A DNA stretch of 64,000 bases from positions 14,231,501 to 14,295,500 of the forward strand of contig NC_065892.1 of the NCBI RefSeq assembly GCF_905147045.1. Direction: 5' to 3'. Numbering within the stretch: the first letter of the stretch is position 1; the number at the start of each line of letters is the position of its first letter. The notes below the pieces were generated by a model, which saw only the letters and a program-made list of their open reading frames with translations, made no database searches and had not been told where the DNA came from. Both the position numbers and the translations under genes were made by a program. Shown one piece after another: positions 63,630-64,000 of this stretch. Source of the DNA: Nymphalis io (Eukaryota; Arthropoda; Insecta; Lepidoptera; Nymphalidae).

Positions 63630-63800
63630 AAATGATACGAACACTTTGTACGCGTTTCGATTGTCAAGCCGTCGTCGCTGCCGGCGCTGACGTCCCGCCC
63701 CTTCAGTGTCCACACAGAGACTGCTAGAGCGATGTATGAGCAAGGGATGTTTTATTCATTACGTATCCACTGTTTGCGCCTAAACGGCGGGAGTAAGTAC
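63630..63800. promoter_or_regulatory. candidate promoter-like GC-rich block
   Basis: GTCGTCGCTGCCGGCGCTGACGTCCCGCCCCTTCAGTGTCC contains a TGACGTC half-CRE, a CCCGCCCC GC box and an insect-type initiator (TCAGT). A GTAAGT donor-like site lies at 63793. The arrangement fits a first exon on the plus strand, but each motif is short and could be chance. The 60-codon minus frame here is not called. Confidence 0.2.
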
Positions 63801-63923
63801 GAAATTAAATTTGGCATGCAAACACCATTCGTAAGTTTATTTGCGACATTGAGATGGCCGTCAGCGTGTACGTTAACCCATTACATTTTAATTAAGTTGT
63901 ATTTAAATATATTTATTCAAGGG

Positions 63924-64000
63924 CTGAGATACGGTTCAAGCCCGACCAATTTTCATGTGAGTTTGCGTGCTCAATTTATAATTATATTTCATCACGTGAT
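63924..64000 (+). mobile_element. SINE-A relic at window end
   Basis: GGGCTGAGATACGGTTCAAGCCCGACC, then TTTTCATGTGAGTTTGCGTGC, TCAATTTATAATTATATTTCATC. The head and body of SINE-A with the part between A and B boxes deleted. Continues beyond the window. Confidence 0.55.

Overview
This window looks like lepidopteran (butterfly or moth) nuclear DNA. It is AT-rich and filled with repeat families that I recognise as typical of Lepidoptera: tRNA-headed SINEs, an RTE-clade LINE, Jockey/CR1-superfamily LINEs, and Helitron-like repeats ending in CTAG next to text of the kind 'cggctttgcccgcg'. I cannot name the species. I see no host protein gene that I would defend, no rRNA, no functional tRNA and no CRISPR. 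The window reads as a large intron or an intergenic region. A few less AT-rich islands (near 2.2, 7.6, 10.6, 32.4, 41.0, 49.0, 53.9, 58.4 and 63.7 kb) could be conserved regulatory elements or small exons, but this is unproven.

Working names used below. SINE-A: tRNA-headed, about 300 bp, ending in GGCTGTTACTGTA-type sequence. SINE-B: about 300 bp, ending in a CCACTTACCATCAGGTGG hairpin and poly(A). SINE-C and SINE-D: two further tRNA-headed families; SINE-D ends in ATT repeats. LINE-RTE: RTE clade with a GATGAT tail. LINE-J1, J2, J3: three Jockey/CR1-superfamily lineages. Repeat families E, F, G and H: dispersed repeats resembling LINE 3' ends. Helitron-like: short non-autonomous elements.

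Layout. 0-14 kb: non-coding DNA with scattered SINE-A, SINE-B, SINE-D and Helitron-like pieces, plus one unexplained 120-codon ORF at 12.5 kb. 14.6-17.9 kb: a full-length LINE-RTE whose 5' half is inverted, inserted into an older SINE-A with a 12-bp target duplication. 18-22 kb: SINE and LINE fragments and TA repeats. 22.2-24.3 kb: a SINE-D, a TA run, then a 5'-truncated LINE-J2 with a long open RT frame and about 30 ATT units. 24.7-25.9 kb: two SINE-A copies, one with its head inverted. 26-34 kb: sparse repeats. 34.7-35.5 kb: a second, nearly identical, 5'-truncated LINE-RTE on the minus strand. 36-47 kb: a dense graveyard of short repeats. 48.4-53.7 kb: three LINE-J1 copies, the largest keeping an RT frame with YADD. 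54-60 kb: SINE-B, SINE-C and Helitron-like pieces and hairpins. 61.4-62.5 kb: a decayed LINE-J3. 62.8-64 kb: SINE relics.

How the parts relate. The 3' end of SINE-A matches the 3' end of LINE-RTE, and the 3' hairpin and tail of SINE-B match the 3' end of LINE-J1. This suggests two separate LINE/SINE partnerships, each LINE supplying reverse transcriptase to a SINE that copies its tail. The SINE-A copy with an inverted head and the LINE-RTE with an inverted 5' half carry the same kind of scar (twin priming), as expected if one enzyme made both. The window also holds an unusual number of nearly perfect short-spacer inverted repeats, the best being a 64-bp palindrome with no spacer at 36.0 kb.
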